Assembly: GCF_003387535.1 (NCBI RefSeq)
Contig: NZ_QUNR01000003.1
Location: 62,001 to 126,000, forward strand
Direction: 5' to 3'
Length of the DNA: 64,000 nt
Source of the DNA: Paraperlucidibaca baekdonensis
Lineage (GTDB): Bacteria > Pseudomonadota > Gammaproteobacteria > Pseudomonadales > Moraxellaceae
Part shown: positions 48,539 to 58,793 of the stretch, piece by piece
Position numbering within the stretch: position 1 is the stretch's first letter
Layout: every line of letters begins with the position of its first letter
Translations under genes and position numbers: made by a program
The notes under the pieces: model-generated
The model's database searches: none
Seen by the model: only the letters and a program-made list of their open reading frames with translations
Told to the model about the DNA's origin: nothing

Positions 48539-49282
48539 ATGTGGGTAGGCGTGGTGAGCTTATTTCCGGAGATGTTTCGGGCCATTAGTGAGTGCGGCGT
48601 AACAGCGCGCGCTGTGGCGACTGGTAAGTTGACGCTGGCGTTTTGGAACCCGCGTGATTTTACCGAAGATAACTACCGCCGTGTCGACGAGCGCCCCTTT
48701 GGTGGCGGCCCCGGCATGGTCATGCAGATTCAGCCCTTGCGCCGTGCCATTACGGCCGCGCGCGAGGCTGCTGCCGCGCATGGCGTGGCGGCACCGGTGA
48801 TTTATTTATCACCGCAGGGCCAGCGCTTAGCGCAGCCCGATGTGCAGCGCTTGAGCGCTGAGCATGGCCAGCAGGGCCTGATTTTGCTCTGCGGCCGTTA
48901 TGAAGGCATCGATGAGCGCTTGCTGGCGCGCGATGTCGACGCCGAGTGGTCTATCGGCGACTATGTGTTATCCGGTGGAGAATTGCCGGCGATGGTATTG
49001 GTGGATGCCTTAGCGCGCTTATTGCCCGGCGTGCTCAACACCGAGGCCTCTGCCATTGAAGATTCATTTACCGATGGCTTGCTTGATTGCCCGCACTACA
49101 CCCGACCTGAGGTGTACGACGGCGACACAGTGCCAGCGGTATTGCTCAGCGGCGATCATGCGGCGATTAAGCGTTGGCGCTTGCAGCAAAGCCTCAAACG
49201 CACACGCGAGCGCCGGCCTGACTTACTCGTTGGGCGTGCGCTGAGCAAACAAGAACGACAGCTGCTAGATGACATCGAATAG
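48539..49282 (+). CDS. trmD: tRNA (guanine(37)-N1)-methyltransferase
   Basis: 247 aa trefoil-knot SPOUT enzyme that makes m1G37 to prevent frameshifting. [49 protein letters not shown] and [20 protein letters not shown] are diagnostic. The start at 48539 follows GGGAGAGCGCC; the frame is open back to 48440 inside rimM. Confidence 0.96.
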   Translation: MWVGVVSLFPEMFRAISECGVTARAVATGKLTLAFWNPRDFTEDNYRRVDERPFGGGPGMVMQIQPLRRAITAAREAAAAHGVAAPVIYLSPQGQRLAQPDVQRLSAEHGQQGLILLCGRYEGIDERLLARDVDAEWSIGDYVLSGGELPAMVLVDALARLLPGVLNTEASAIEDSFTDGLLDCPHYTRPEVYDGDTVPAVLLSGDHAAIKRWRLQQSLKRTRERRPDLLVGRALSKQERQLLDDIE

Positions 49283-49430
49283 ATCTCGCTAGTGGTGTTG
49301 AGGGGGTCGAATGCGCCTTAGCCTCTGGACCCAGAGCGATGCCCGCCGAGCAGCACGAGCTGCTGGCCAAGGCATCACAATTGCAATCACACGCGTTAAT
49401 AGCCTCTGTGATTGAACGTGGAGAAGATCG

Positions 49431-49799
49431 ATGAGCGGTAAGCATCCTTTAGTACAAGCTGTTGAAAACAGCCAGCTGAAACAAGACATCCCCAAGTTCG
49501 CTCCCGGCGACACAGTGGTTGTGCAAGTGAAAGTGAAAGAGGGCGAGCGTGAGCGTCTCCAGGCCTATGAAGGCGTGGTGATTGCCATCAAAAATCGCGG
49601 CCTGAACTCAGCATTCACCGTGCGCAAAATTTCCAATGGCATTGGTGTTGAGCGTGTTTTCCAAACACATTCGCCCATTGTTGCGGGTATCGAAGTGAAG
49701 CGTCGTGGTGCGGTTCGTCGCGCCAAGCTGTACTACCTCCGCGATCGTTCGGGCAAGTCCGCACGTATCAAAGAGAAGTTGGCACCGCGCAAGAAGTAA
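49431..49799 (+). CDS. rplS: 50S ribosomal protein L19
   Basis: 122 aa. [27 protein letters not shown] (centre), [21 protein letters not shown] and [17 protein letters not shown] are typical. Strong GGAGAAG site before the ATG. The 148-base gap after trmD contains an inverted repeat (CAGCACGAGCTGCTG), possibly part of the leader. A canonical terminator follows. Confidence 0.97.
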   Translation: MSGKHPLVQAVENSQLKQDIPKFAPGDTVVVQVKVKEGERERLQAYEGVVIAIKNRGLNSAFTVRKISNGIGVERVFQTHSPIVAGIEVKRRGAVRRAKLYYLRDRSGKSARIKEKLAPRKK

Positions 49800-49816
49800 G
49801 TGCTTGCCAGTGTCAG

Positions 49817-49844
49817 AAAAAGGCCCCCTCGGGGCCTTTTTTTT
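49817..49844 (+). terminator. Intrinsic terminator after rplS
   Basis: AGGCCCC and GGGGCCT form a 7-bp stem with a 3-base loop, preceded by A residues and followed by a run of eight T. Confidence 0.92.
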
Positions 49845-49907
49845 GCCTAGGCATTTGTGCTTTTGGCGGCATACACTCGACGGTTGTGACGCATTGAAAA
49901 GGCCATT

Positions 49908-50828
49908 ATGCACCTCACCGACACTGCTGCCTTGCGCGAGATACCTGCCGCCTCAGATGCGGTGTTGACGGCGTTTCGTCATCAGCTTGCTGCCGAGGGC
50001 CTCAGCCAACACACGCGCCGAGCCTACGTGAGCGATGCGGCGGCACTGGCGCAATGGGCCACGCCGCGCGCGCTGGCAGCGCTGACCACTGATGACCTAG
50101 CGGCGTATTTGGCCAGCCCCACGGTCATGCAAAAATCACCGCGTTCGATTGCGCGCTTGCAGTCGGCCCTGCGTCATTGCTGGCAGGGCATGTTGCGTAG
50201 TGGCGCTGTCAGCAGCGATGCCACTGTGGGGCTCGATACGCCGCGCATTGGCCGCGCATTACCGAAAGACCTATCTGAGGCCGATGTCGATGCCTTGCTG
50301 GCTGCACCGGATATCAGCACCGCATTGGGGCTGCGCGATAAAGCCATGCTAGAGCTGCTGTATGCCTGTGGCTTGCGCGTGAGCGAGTTGGTGGGCCTGT
50401 CGGTTTCGGCGCTCAATCTAGCTGCTGGCTACTTGCGCGTGCGCGGCAAAGGCAACAAAGAGCGGCTGGTGCCCATGGGTGAAAATGCCGTGCTGTGGCT
50501 GCAGCGTTACATGACGACGGCGCGCGCTGAGTTGACGCAGGATGTGAGCGTGCCAGCGGTGTTTTTGACCGCGCGCGGCCGAGGCATGACGCGAGAAAAC
50601 TTTTGGCATTTAATTAAGCGTTATGCCTTGCAGGCCGGCATCAATGCCTCGGTGTCGCCACACACCTTGCGCCACGCCTTTGCCACACATTTGCTCAATC
50701 ACGGCGCCGACTTGCGCGTGATTCAATTGCTATTGGGCCATAGCGATTTATCGACTACACAAATCTACACGCATGTGGCGCGCGAGCGCTTGCAACAATT
50801 GCACGCGACACATCATCCGCGAGGCTGA
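49908..50828 (+). CDS. xerD: Site-specific tyrosine recombinase XerD
   Basis: 306 aa. With XerC it resolves chromosome dimers at dif. The N-terminal SAM-like domain has LAAEGLSQHTRRAYVSDAAAL; the catalytic domain has Arg in GLRVSELVGL, HTLRHAFATHLL, and the LLGHSDLSTTQIYTHV motif with the nucleophile Tyr. It precedes dsbC, hom and thrC as in Pseudomonas, which favours XerD over XerC. Confidence 0.92.
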   Translation: MHLTDTAALREIPAASDAVLTAFRHQLAAEGLSQHTRRAYVSDAAALAQWATPRALAALTTDDLAAYLASPTVMQKSPRSIARLQSALRHCWQGMLRSGAVSSDATVGLDTPRIGRALPKDLSEADVDALLAAPDISTALGLRDKAMLELLYACGLRVSELVGLSVSALNLAAGYLRVRGKGNKERLVPMGENAVLWLQRYMTTARAELTQDVSVPAVFLTARGRGMTRENFWHLIKRYALQAGINASVSPHTLRHAFATHLLNHGADLRVIQLLLGHSDLSTTQIYTHVARERLQQLHATHHPRG

Positions 50829-50924
50829 CGGCTAGCGGCGTTTCTCGTATGCTTGGCGATCTGTCGTCAACGCCATGGCCACCAAAAGGGTTATGCACAT
50901 CAGTTATTATTGAGGGTTAGCAAC

Positions 50925-51686
50925 ATGCACGCACGAACAAAAAAATGGGGCATTAGCGCGGTGATTGCGGCTCTTGTCGGGGCCAGTGCACTTTGGGTTC
51001 ATGCGGATAGCTCGGTGGAGTCCGACATTCGTCAGCGCCTGCAAACCGCTGCGCCGCAAAGTAAAGTGGTGTCTGTGCGCGCCTCTGAAATGCCTGGCGT
51101 GTATGCGGTGGAGCTTGAGGGCGGTGTGGTTTACGCGAGCGCCGATGGCCAATATTTGCTGCAAGGCGACTTGCTGCAGATTAAAGGCAAAGAGATTGTG
51201 AACTTGACCGATAAAGCCAATGCCGATCGTCGCATTGCCTTGCTGAAAGGAATCAATAAGCGCGATGAAATCATTTTCCCAGCCAAAGGCAAAGCGAAAG
51301 CCGTGCTCACCGTGTTTACTGATGTCGATTGCGGCTATTGCCGTAAATTGCACGAAGAAGTGCCGGCGATGAATGCCAAGGGCATTGAGATACGGTATTT
51401 GGCGTATCCGCGTGATTTACCTCGTGCCGGTGCTAATGCCGGTACGGGTGCGCGCATGACGGAGATTTGGTGTAACGCTGACCGGGCAAAAGCCATGACC
51501 TTGGCTAAACAAGGCAAGCCAGTGCCTGCAGGCAAGGCCGATTGCAAAGCGCCTATAAGCGAGCAGTTTGCCCTGGGCCGGCAAATGGGCGTGACTGGCA
51601 CGCCAGCGATTTTCAATGCCAAGGGCGAGCAGCTCGGCGGCTACATTAGCGCCGATCGTGCCGCGAGCTTATTAGGCATTAACTGA
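50925..51686 (+). CDS. dsbC: Thiol:disulfide interchange protein DsbC
   Basis: 253 aa periplasmic disulfide isomerase. Signal peptide (residues 1-27, ending at WVHA-DSS), an N-terminal dimerisation domain, and a thioredoxin fold with active site CGYC (Cys136, Cys139) and cis-Pro loop GVTGTPAIF. ATG at 50925 chosen because it begins the signal peptide; the frame is open to 50853. Confidence 0.93.
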   Translation: MHARTKKWGISAVIAALVGASALWVHADSSVESDIRQRLQTAAPQSKVVSVRASEMPGVYAVELEGGVVYASADGQYLLQGDLLQIKGKEIVNLTDKANADRRIALLKGINKRDEIIFPAKGKAKAVLTVFTDVDCGYCRKLHEEVPAMNAKGIEIRYLAYPRDLPRAGANAGTGARMTEIWCNADRAKAMTLAKQGKPVPAGKADCKAPISEQFALGRQMGVTGTPAIFNAKGEQLGGYISADRAASLLGIN

Positions 51687-51695
51687 GTCAGACGT

Positions 51696-51723
51696 TCGAC
51701 AATTTACAGCGGCGCGCTATACT
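51696..51723 (+). promoter_or_regulatory. Predicted sigma-70 promoter of hom-thrC
   Basis: -35 TCGACA (51696-51701) and -10 TATACT (51718-51723), spacer 16 bases. The start would be near 51730, giving a leader of about 70 bases to hom. No leader peptide rich in Thr/Ile codons was recognised. Confidence 0.6.
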
Positions 51724-51801
51724 ATGCGCCTTTATTTTTAGGGCTTGATACGCGCGTGCGCTCGTCTCAGGCCCTCTTGTTATGACGTGGGTGGTACTGT
51801 C

Positions 51802-53127
51802 TTGAAAGCCAGCAATGCAGCAGTAAACAAGCCGGTCAATGTCGGCATCGTGGGCCTCGGCACCGTCGGTGGTGGCGCCTTGAATTTATTGCGCGCGAAT
51901 GCCGCTGAGCTGTCACGCCGCACCGGCCGCGATATTGTCGTCTCGCACGTTGGTGTGCGCCGCGAGCACCCCAATCTCAACCTCACCGGCATTACCGTGA
52001 GCATGGATATTTTTGCCGTTGTCGACGACCCTGCCGTGGATGTGGTGGTGGAAGTGATCGGCGGCATCACCGCCGCGCGTGAGCTGGTGTTGCGTGCCAT
52101 TGCCAATGGCAAACACGTAGTCACTGCCAACAAATGGCTGCTCGCTGAGCATGGCAATGAAATCTTCTCGGCCGCTGAAGCCAAGGGCGTTTATGTCGCC
52201 TTTGAAGCGGCGGTGGCAGGCGGTGTGCCCATCATCAAGGTGCTGCGCGAAGGCTTGGCTGCCAATAATATTGACTGGCTGGCCGGCATCATCAACGGCA
52301 CGGGCAACTATATTTTGACCGAAATGCGCGATAAAGGCCGCTCATTTGCCGACGCACTTGATGACGCCACCGCGCTGGGCTATGCCGAACTCGACCCAAC
52401 CTTCGATGTCGAAGGCATCGATGCCGCGCACAAACTCACCATCATGGCCTCGATTGCCTTTGGCATCCCCTTGCAGTTTTCCAAGGCCTATACCGAGGGC
52501 TTATCGAAACTCACGCGCGATGATGTGGTCTATGCCGAAGAGCTGGGCTTTCGCATCAAGCAGCTTGGTGTTGCGCGTCGCACGCGCGAGGGCGTGGAGC
52601 TGCGCGTGCACCCCACACTGATTCCCGATGACCGCTTAATTGCCCATGTTAATGGCGTGAAAAATGCCATCTTGGTGCAATCCGATGCCGTGGGTACCAC
52701 CATGTACTACGGTGCTGGCGCCGGTGCGGGCCCCACCGCCTCGGCCGTGGTGGCAGACATTGTTGACGTGGTGCGTGCGCTCACCGCTGAGTCGGCACCG
52801 AATGTGCCGCATTTGGCGTTTATGCCCGGCGCGATCACCAACACGCCTATTTTGCCGATGGAAGACGTGGTGACCTCATACTATTTGCGCTTGCAGGCCT
52901 ACGATCGCGCGGGCGTGTTGGCCGATGTCACGCGTATTTTGAGCAATCACGACATCAATATCGAAGCCATTTTGCAGAAGCCTATGCAAGAAGGTGGCTC
53001 GGTGCCCGTTATTATTTTGACTAAGCCGGTGGTGGAGCGCGAAATGAACCTCGCCATGGCAGAGCTTGAAGCCCTTGACCACATCATCGGCTCGGTGACT
53101 CGTATTCGTATGGAGCCTTTGGCATGA
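51802..53127 (+). CDS. hom: Homoserine dehydrogenase with ACT domain
   Basis: 441 aa from the proposed TTG start at 51802, which has GGGTGG about 7 bases upstream; GTG at 51787 is an alternative. NAD(P)-binding [16 protein letters not shown], catalytic segment [11 protein letters not shown], substrate-binding [19 protein letters not shown] and [10 protein letters not shown] are present. A C-terminal ACT domain (about 360-441, [20 protein letters not shown]) implies feedback control by threonine. Reduces aspartate semialdehyde to homoserine. Overlaps thrC by 4 bases. Confidence 0.92.
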   Translation: MKASNAAVNKPVNVGIVGLGTVGGGALNLLRANAAELSRRTGRDIVVSHVGVRREHPNLNLTGITVSMDIFAVVDDPAVDVVVEVIGGITAARELVLRAIANGKHVVTANKWLLAEHGNEIFSAAEAKGVYVAFEAAVAGGVPIIKVLREGLAANNIDWLAGIINGTGNYILTEMRDKGRSFADALDDATALGYAELDPTFDVEGIDAAHKLTIMASIAFGIPLQFSKAYTEGLSKLTRDDVVYAEELGFRIKQLGVARRTREGVELRVHPTLIPDDRLIAHVNGVKNAILVQSDAVGTTMYYGAGAGAGPTASAVVADIVDVVRALTAESAPNVPHLAFMPGAITNTPILPMEDVVTSYYLRLQAYDRAGVLADVTRILSNHDINIEAILQKPMQEGGSVPVIILTKPVVEREMNLAMAELEALDHIIGSVTRIRMEPLA

Positions 53128-54272
53128 ACGCAGACAACCGCTACACCGGCTTAATCAATCGCTATCGCAAGCATTTGCCGGTATCGGCCGATACGCGCTT
53201 AATTTCCTTGGGCGAGGGCAATACACCGCTGATTCGCCTGAAAAATATCCCCGCGCTGACCGGCAAAAATGTCGATATTTACGTGAAATACGAAGGCCTC
53301 AATCCGACCGGCTCATTTAAAGATCGCGGCATGACCATGGCTGTGACAAAAGCCGTAGAAGAGGGCTCGAAGGCCATTATTTGCGCGTCTACTGGCAACA
53401 CCTCGGCAGCAGCAGCAGCGTACGCCGCGCGCGCTGGCATCAAAGCCTTTGTGCTGATTCCCGAAGGCAAAATTGCCATGGGCAAGCTCGCTCAAGCGAT
53501 GATGTACGGTGCCATTACCCTGCAGATTCGCGGCAATTTTGACGATGGCATGGAGCTGGTTAAACAAGTGGCTGCACACGCGCCGGTGACCATTGTGAAC
53601 TCGGTCAATCCATACCGCCTGCAAGGTCAAAAAACCGCGGCCTTTGAAATTGTCGAAGAGCTTGGCCGTGCGCCAGACTATCACTGCTTACCCGTTGGCA
53701 ATGCCGGTAACATCACCGCGCATTGGATAGGCTATTGCGAATATTCCACGCCGATTGGCGAAAAAGTCACTGACTCGTGCAGCTTCTGCCATGGCGACTG
53801 CCAGTTTGCTTGCTCGCCAGTCATTAGCAGCCGTCCGAAAATGGTCGGCTACCAAGCCGCTGGTTCGGCGCCGTTTGTGCGCGGCGGGCCGGTGAAAAAT
53901 CCCGAAACGGTGGCTACGGCTATTCGCATTGGTAACCCACAAAGCTATGACCAAGCGCAAAAAGTCATGAGCGAGTCGGGCGGTTGGTTTGATGAGCTCA
54001 GCGATCAAGAGATTCTCGATACGCAGCGATTGCTGGCCATGAGTGAAGGTATTTTCTGTGAGCCAGCCTCAGCGGCTTCGCTCGGCGGTGCGATTCGGGA
54101 TGTTAAATCGGGCAAGATTCCGGAAGGCTCGATGATCGTGTGTACGCTCACCGGCAATGGTTTGAAGGACCCCGACACGGCCATTGGTCAGTGTCAAAAT
54201 GCCGTGCTGAAAACCATCGACGCCACGCTAGATCAGGTCCGCGATAGCATTTTGCACACCATGGGTGAGTAA
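53124..54272 (+). CDS. thrC: Threonine synthase
   Basis: 382 aa, PLP-dependent. The Schiff-base lysine lies in [12 protein letters not shown] (Lys66), and the phosphate loop in [14 protein letters not shown]. Converts O-phosphohomoserine to threonine. Follows hom in a coupled pair; its end overlaps the recJ start by 8 bases. Confidence 0.94.
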   Translation: MNADNRYTGLINRYRKHLPVSADTRLISLGEGNTPLIRLKNIPALTGKNVDIYVKYEGLNPTGSFKDRGMTMAVTKAVEEGSKAIICASTGNTSAAAAAYAARAGIKAFVLIPEGKIAMGKLAQAMMYGAITLQIRGNFDDGMELVKQVAAHAPVTIVNSVNPYRLQGQKTAAFEIVEELGRAPDYHCLPVGNAGNITAHWIGYCEYSTPIGEKVTDSCSFCHGDCQFACSPVISSRPKMVGYQAAGSAPFVRGGPVKNPETVATAIRIGNPQSYDQAQKVMSESGGWFDELSDQEILDTQRLLAMSEGIFCEPASAASLGGAIRDVKSGKIPEGSMIVCTLTGNGLKDPDTAIGQCQNAVLKTIDATLDQVRDSILHTMGE

Positions 54273-56022
54273 GCTGCCTGCCGTGCGCTGGCAACGGCGT
54301 CCCGTTGGCTCTGCGTCATTGCCATCGGTGCCGCCGCTGCTAGCCAGACTTTATGCCGCGCGCGGCGTATCTACTGAGGCCGAACTGGCAACCACGCTGG
54401 CGGCCCTACAGCCAGCGAGTAGCTTGCGCGGACTCGGCGCCGCCATTGAGCTCTTGCAGCACGCCTTAAGCGAGCAATGGCGCATCCTGGTGGTCGGCGA
54501 TTTTGACGCCGATGGTGCCACCAGTACGGCGCTGTCCCTGCGGGCGTTGCGGGCCATGGGCGCGCAGCATGTCGATTATTTAGTACCCAACCGCTTCACC
54601 TACGGCTATGGCCTGACGCCCGGCATCGTCGCCTTGGCGCTGGCCGAGAAGCAGCCGCAGCTGATTATTACCGTCGATAACGGCATCGCCAGCCACGAGG
54701 GTGTGGCGGTGGCGCAAGCGGCGGGTGTGCGCGTGCTCATCACCGATCACCATTTGCCCGGCGCCACGCTGCCGGCGGCTGATGCCATCGTCAATCCCAA
54801 TCAAGCCGACTGCGACTTTCCCAGTAAAGCCTTGGCGGGCGTGGGCGTGGTGTTTTATGTGCTCTCCAGCCTGCGCACACGCTTACGGGCCGATGGCTGG
54901 TTTGCCGGGCAAGGTATCGCTGAGCCCAATATGGCGAATTATCTCGACCTCGTGGCACTGGGCACGGTCGCCGATGTGGTTGCCCTCGATGCCAATAATC
55001 GTCGCCTCGTACAGCAGGGCTTAGCGCGCATTCGGGCCGGTCGTTGCTGCGCTGGCATCACGGCGCTACTCAAAGTCGCCGAGCGCGATATTGCCAGTCT
55101 CGTGGCCAGTGATCTGGGTTTTGTCGTGGCACCACGGCTCAATGCCGCTGGCCGCCTCGATGATATGCGCGAGGGCATTGAATGCTTGCTGTGCGATGAT
55201 CCTACCGAGGCCAAGCGCATGGCCGAGGAGCTCGACGCGCTCAATCTTGAGCGGCGCGACATCGAAGCCGGCATGCAAAACGAGGCGATGGCGGCGATGC
55301 GCGAGCTCACCATCAGCGAGGATAATCTGCCGCCGGGCTTGGTGCTTTATGACCGGCATTGGCATCAGGGCGTCATTGGCCTGCTGGCAGGGCGCATCAA
55401 GGAGCGTTTTCATCGGCCCACGGTCGCCTTTGCTCCCGCGCAGGCGCCGGCCTTTGGCGAGCTGCCCGCTGAGCTCAAAGGCTCGGCGCGCTCCATTCCC
55501 GGCGTGCATATTCGCGATGTGCTCGATGCCATGGCGACGAAAAACCCCGGGCTCATCACGCGCTTTGGTGGCCATGCCATGGCGGCCGGCTTAAGCCTGC
55601 CGAGCACGCAGCTCGCCGCCTTTCGGCTGGCTTTCGAGGAGACCTTGCGCGAATGGGTGCCGCCCGAGGCCTATGACGCCGTGTTACTCACCGATGGCGA
55701 GCTCAGCGCCACCGAGCTCAGCGAGCAAACAGCCTACGTCATTCGCGATGCCGGCCCGTGGGGCCAGGCCTTTCCCGAGCCCTTATTTGAGGGCGAGTTT
55801 CTCTGTTTAAAGCAGCGCTTATTGAAAGATAAGCACATCAAATTCAGCCTCTGCCATCCGGACACCAATCGCATCATCGACGGCATAGCCTTTGGCGTTG
55901 ATCGCGCGCGCTGGCCCAATGAGTCGTGCCAGCGTATTCGCATTGCCTATCGGCTCGATATCAATCGCTTTCGCGGCATGGAGTCATTGCAATTGCGTAT
56001 CGAGGCCATGCAGGCGCTGTAA
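54265..56022 (+). CDS. recJ: Single-stranded-DNA-specific 5'-3' exonuclease RecJ
   Basis: 585 aa. DHH family nuclease in RecF-pathway repair and mismatch repair. Motifs: [13 protein letters not shown] (motif I), [11 protein letters not shown] (II), ITDHHLPG (III), the DHHA1 domain with [10 protein letters not shown], and [18 protein letters not shown], then an OB-like C-terminus. GTG start inside the thrC end. dsbC-hom-thrC-recJ-prfB-lysS is the Pseudomonas-like order, here without intervening genes. Confidence 0.93.
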   Translation: MSKLPAVRWQRRPVGSASLPSVPPLLARLYAARGVSTEAELATTLAALQPASSLRGLGAAIELLQHALSEQWRILVVGDFDADGATSTALSLRALRAMGAQHVDYLVPNRFTYGYGLTPGIVALALAEKQPQLIITVDNGIASHEGVAVAQAAGVRVLITDHHLPGATLPAADAIVNPNQADCDFPSKALAGVGVVFYVLSSLRTRLRADGWFAGQGIAEPNMANYLDLVALGTVADVVALDANNRRLVQQGLARIRAGRCCAGITALLKVAERDIASLVASDLGFVVAPRLNAAGRLDDMREGIECLLCDDPTEAKRMAEELDALNLERRDIEAGMQNEAMAAMRELTISEDNLPPGLVLYDRHWHQGVIGLLAGRIKERFHRPTVAFAPAQAPAFGELPAELKGSARSIPGVHIRDVLDAMATKNPGLITRFGGHAMAAGLSLPSTQLAAFRLAFEETLREWVPPEAYDAVLLTDGELSATELSEQTAYVIRDAGPWGQAFPEPLFEGEFLCLKQRLLKDKHIKFSLCHPDTNRIIDGIAFGVDRARWPNESCQRIRIAYRLDINRFRGMESLQLRIEAMQAL

Positions 56023-56096
56023 TCGCCCACCACGCAGTGGCAGCATCCGCGCGCATTTTTCGCTACAATGCTGCGCTTTAACACGACGGCATTCTC

Positions 56097-57192
56097 ATGG
56101 AAATCAATCCTTACGTCCTTCGCATCAAAGACCTCAGCGAGCGCACCGAGTCGCTCAGGGGGTATCTTTGACTATGACCTCAAGCAAGAACGCTTAGAGG
56201 AAGTCACGCGCGAGCTAGAAGATCCCACGCTGTGGGATGACCCCGAAAAGGCGCAGGCCATTGGCAAAGAGCGCAGCACGCTCGAAGGCGTGGTGCTGAC
56301 CATTGATCAGCTCAGCAGCGGCTTAGAGGATGCCAAAGCGCTGCTCGACTTAGCCGTGGAGGCTGACGACGAAGACACCTTGGTCGACGTGGCTGGCGAG
56401 CTCGATGGCCTCACCAAGTTAGTCAGTGATCTGGAGTTTCGCCGCATGTTTGCCGGCGAGATGGATCCCAACAACTGCTTTATCGATATTCAATCCGGCT
56501 CCGGCGGCACCGAGGCGCAGGATTGGGCGAGCATGTTGCTGCGTATGTTTTTGCGCTGGGCCGACCGTCATGGCTTTAAAACTGAGGTCATGGAAGTCTC
56601 CGATGGCGAGGTCGCCGGCATTAAATCGGCGACCATTCGTGTCGAGGGCGACTATGCCTTTGGCTGGCTGCGCACGGAGACTGGTGTGCATCGTCTGGTG
56701 CGCAAATCGCCATTTGACTCCGGCAATCGTCGCCACACGTCATTCTCGGCGGTGTTTATTTCGCCGGAAATCGATGACGACATTGAGATCGACATCAACC
56801 CATCTGACGTGCGCACCGATACCTACCGCGCTAGTGGCGCTGGCGGTCAACACATCAACAAAACTGACTCGGCGGTGCGCTTGACCCACGAGCCTACGGG
56901 CACGGTGGTGGCTTGCCAAAATGAGCGCTCGCAACACGCCAACCGTGATCGCGCTTGGAAGATGCTGCGAGCGCGCTTGTATGAGCTGGAAGTCATGAAG
57001 CGAAATCAGGCCAAGCAGGCGCTCGAAGACACCAAATCTGATATCGGCTGGGGGCATCAGATTCGCTCTTATGTGCTCGATCAATCGCGGGTGAAAGATC
57101 TGCGCAGCAATATTGAAAGCTCAAACCCGAACGCCGTACTCGACGGCGATATCGACGAATTCATCGAAGCCTCCTTAAAAATGGGCCTGTAA
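56097..57192 (+). CDS. prfB: Peptide chain release factor 2 with programmed +1 frameshift
   Basis: 364 aa after the shift. ATG at 56097 reads 24 codons to CTT (56166-56168) followed by TGA (56169-56171). An internal Shine-Dalgarno-like AGGGGG stands just before TAT CTT TGA, the classical autoregulatory site: low RF2 lets the ribosome slip one base and continue at GAC (56170). The rest has the SPF recognition tripeptide (KSPFDS) and the catalytic GGQ ([15 protein letters not shown]). A TACAAT -10-like box is at 56064-56069. lysS follows. Confidence 0.96.
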
Positions 57193-57204
57193 GCGGACGC
57201 CACC

Positions 57205-58713
57205 ATGACAGATCAAGCACACGACAAGCCGGTAGACATCAACAAGCTGATGGCCGAGCGCAAACAAAAACTTGCGGCTTTGCGTGAAGCCGGCCCAGTT
57301 TTTCCCAATGATTTCCGCCGCGATGCCATTGCCAGCGATTTGCACGCGCGCTTTGCGGAGGCCACGAAAGAGCAGCTAGAGGCCGACAAGCCGGTGTTTT
57401 CGGTGGCGGGTCGCATGATGCTCAAGCGCGTCATGGGCAAGGCCAGCTTCGCCACGCTACAAGACATGGGCGGGCGCATTCAGCTTTATGTGCAGCGCGA
57501 TAGCATTGGCGCCGATGTCTACGCCGGCTTCAAGCAATCGGATTTGGGCGATATTTTCGGCGCCACCGGCTACTTGTTCAAAACCAATACCGGCGAGCTT
57601 TCGCTGCATGTCACCGAGCTGCGCTTGCTGACCAAAGGCCTGCGACCATTGCCCGATAAATTCCACGGCATGGCCGATATGGAAATGAAGTATCGCCAGC
57701 GCTATGTCGATTTGATCGTCAGCGAAGACACGCGCCGGACCTTCCGTATTCGCTCGCAAGTGGTCGATGGCATTCGCCGGTTTATGGCCGGCCGCGACTT
57801 CATGGAAGTCGAAACACCGATGATGCATGTCATCCCCGGTGGCGCCGCGGCGAAGCCGTTTAACACGCATCACAACGCCCTCGATATGCCGCTGTTTTTG
57901 CGTATTGCGCCTGAGCTATACCTCAAGCGTTTGGTGGTCGGTGGTTTTGAGCGTGTCTTTGAAATCAACCGCAACTTTCGCAACGAAGGGGTGTCTACGC
58001 GTCACAACCCCGAGTTCACCATGATCGAGTTTTATCAGGCCTACGCCGACTACAACGATCTGATGGATCTTACCGAAGCCATGCTGCGCACCTTGGCCAC
58101 CGATATTCTCGGCAGCACCGATGTGCCGTATCAGGGCGAAGTCTTTGATTTCGGTGGCAAGTTCGATCGCTTATCAATGGTCGATGCGATCTTGAAATAC
58201 AACCCGCATTTGACCCGCGAGCAGCTCTGGGACTTCGAGAAAACCGCTGAAGTGGTGCGCTCGCAGCTGAAAATGGACGTGAAGTCGATTTGGGGCATTG
58301 GCAAATTACACACGCTGATTTTCGAAGAAACGGTGGAAACGCAGCTGCGTCAGCCCACATTTATTACGGAGTATCCGGCGGAAGTGTCGCCGTTGGCACG
58401 CCGCAATAACGACAACGAGTTCATTACCGACCGTTTTGAGTTTTTTATCGGTGGCCGCGAGATTGCCAATGGCTTCTCTGAGCTCAATGACGCCGAAGAT
58501 CAGGCCGAGCGCTTCTTGCAGCAAGTGCGCGAAAAAGAAGCCGGCGACGACGAAGCCATGCACTACGACGCCGACTTCATTCGTGCGCTCGAATACGGAA
58601 TGCCGCCAACCGCCGGCGAGGGCATTGGTATCGACCGTTTGGTGATGCTGTTTACCGACTCCCCGAGCATTCGCGATGTGATCTTGTTCCCGCATATGCG
58701 GCCTGAGGCTTAA
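57205..58713 (+). CDS. lysS: Lysyl-tRNA synthetase, class II
   Basis: 502 aa. N-terminal OB-fold anticodon domain, then class II catalytic core with motif 2 ([15 protein letters not shown], then [20 protein letters not shown]) and motif 3 ([20 protein letters not shown]). Charges tRNA-Lys. prfB-lysS pairing is usual. A strong intrinsic terminator lies 11 bases after the stop. Confidence 0.97.
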   Translation: MTDQAHDKPVDINKLMAERKQKLAALREAGPVFPNDFRRDAIASDLHARFAEATKEQLEADKPVFSVAGRMMLKRVMGKASFATLQDMGGRIQLYVQRDSIGADVYAGFKQSDLGDIFGATGYLFKTNTGELSLHVTELRLLTKGLRPLPDKFHGMADMEMKYRQRYVDLIVSEDTRRTFRIRSQVVDGIRRFMAGRDFMEVETPMMHVIPGGAAAKPFNTHHNALDMPLFLRIAPELYLKRLVVGGFERVFEINRNFRNEGVSTRHNPEFTMIEFYQAYADYNDLMDLTEAMLRTLATDILGSTDVPYQGEVFDFGGKFDRLSMVDAILKYNPHLTREQLWDFEKTAEVVRSQLKMDVKSIWGIGKLHTLIFEETVETQLRQPTFITEYPAEVSPLARRNNDNEFITDRFEFFIGGREIANGFSELNDAEDQAERFLQQVREKEAGDDEAMHYDADFIRALEYGMPPTAGEGIGIDRLVMLFTDSPSIRDVILFPHMRPEA

Positions 58714-58724
58714 CCGCTGCGCAT

Positions 58725-58752
58725 AAAAAAGCCCGCTAAATGCGGGCTTTTT
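58725..58752. terminator. Intrinsic terminator after lysS
   Basis: GCCCGC and GCGGGC form the stem, preceded by AAAAAA and followed by a long T run, so it can work on both strands between the convergent lysS and thrombospondin-repeat genes. Confidence 0.93.
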
Positions 58753-58793
58753 TTATTACTTGCGACTATCCACCAAAGTTACTAGCAAATTCG

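Noticed and set aside
49283-49430. Regulatory leader (riboswitch or ribosomal-protein autoregulation) before rplS
   Set aside because: Only a short inverted repeat (CAGCACGAGCTGCTG) is visible, which is not enough to name a known element.
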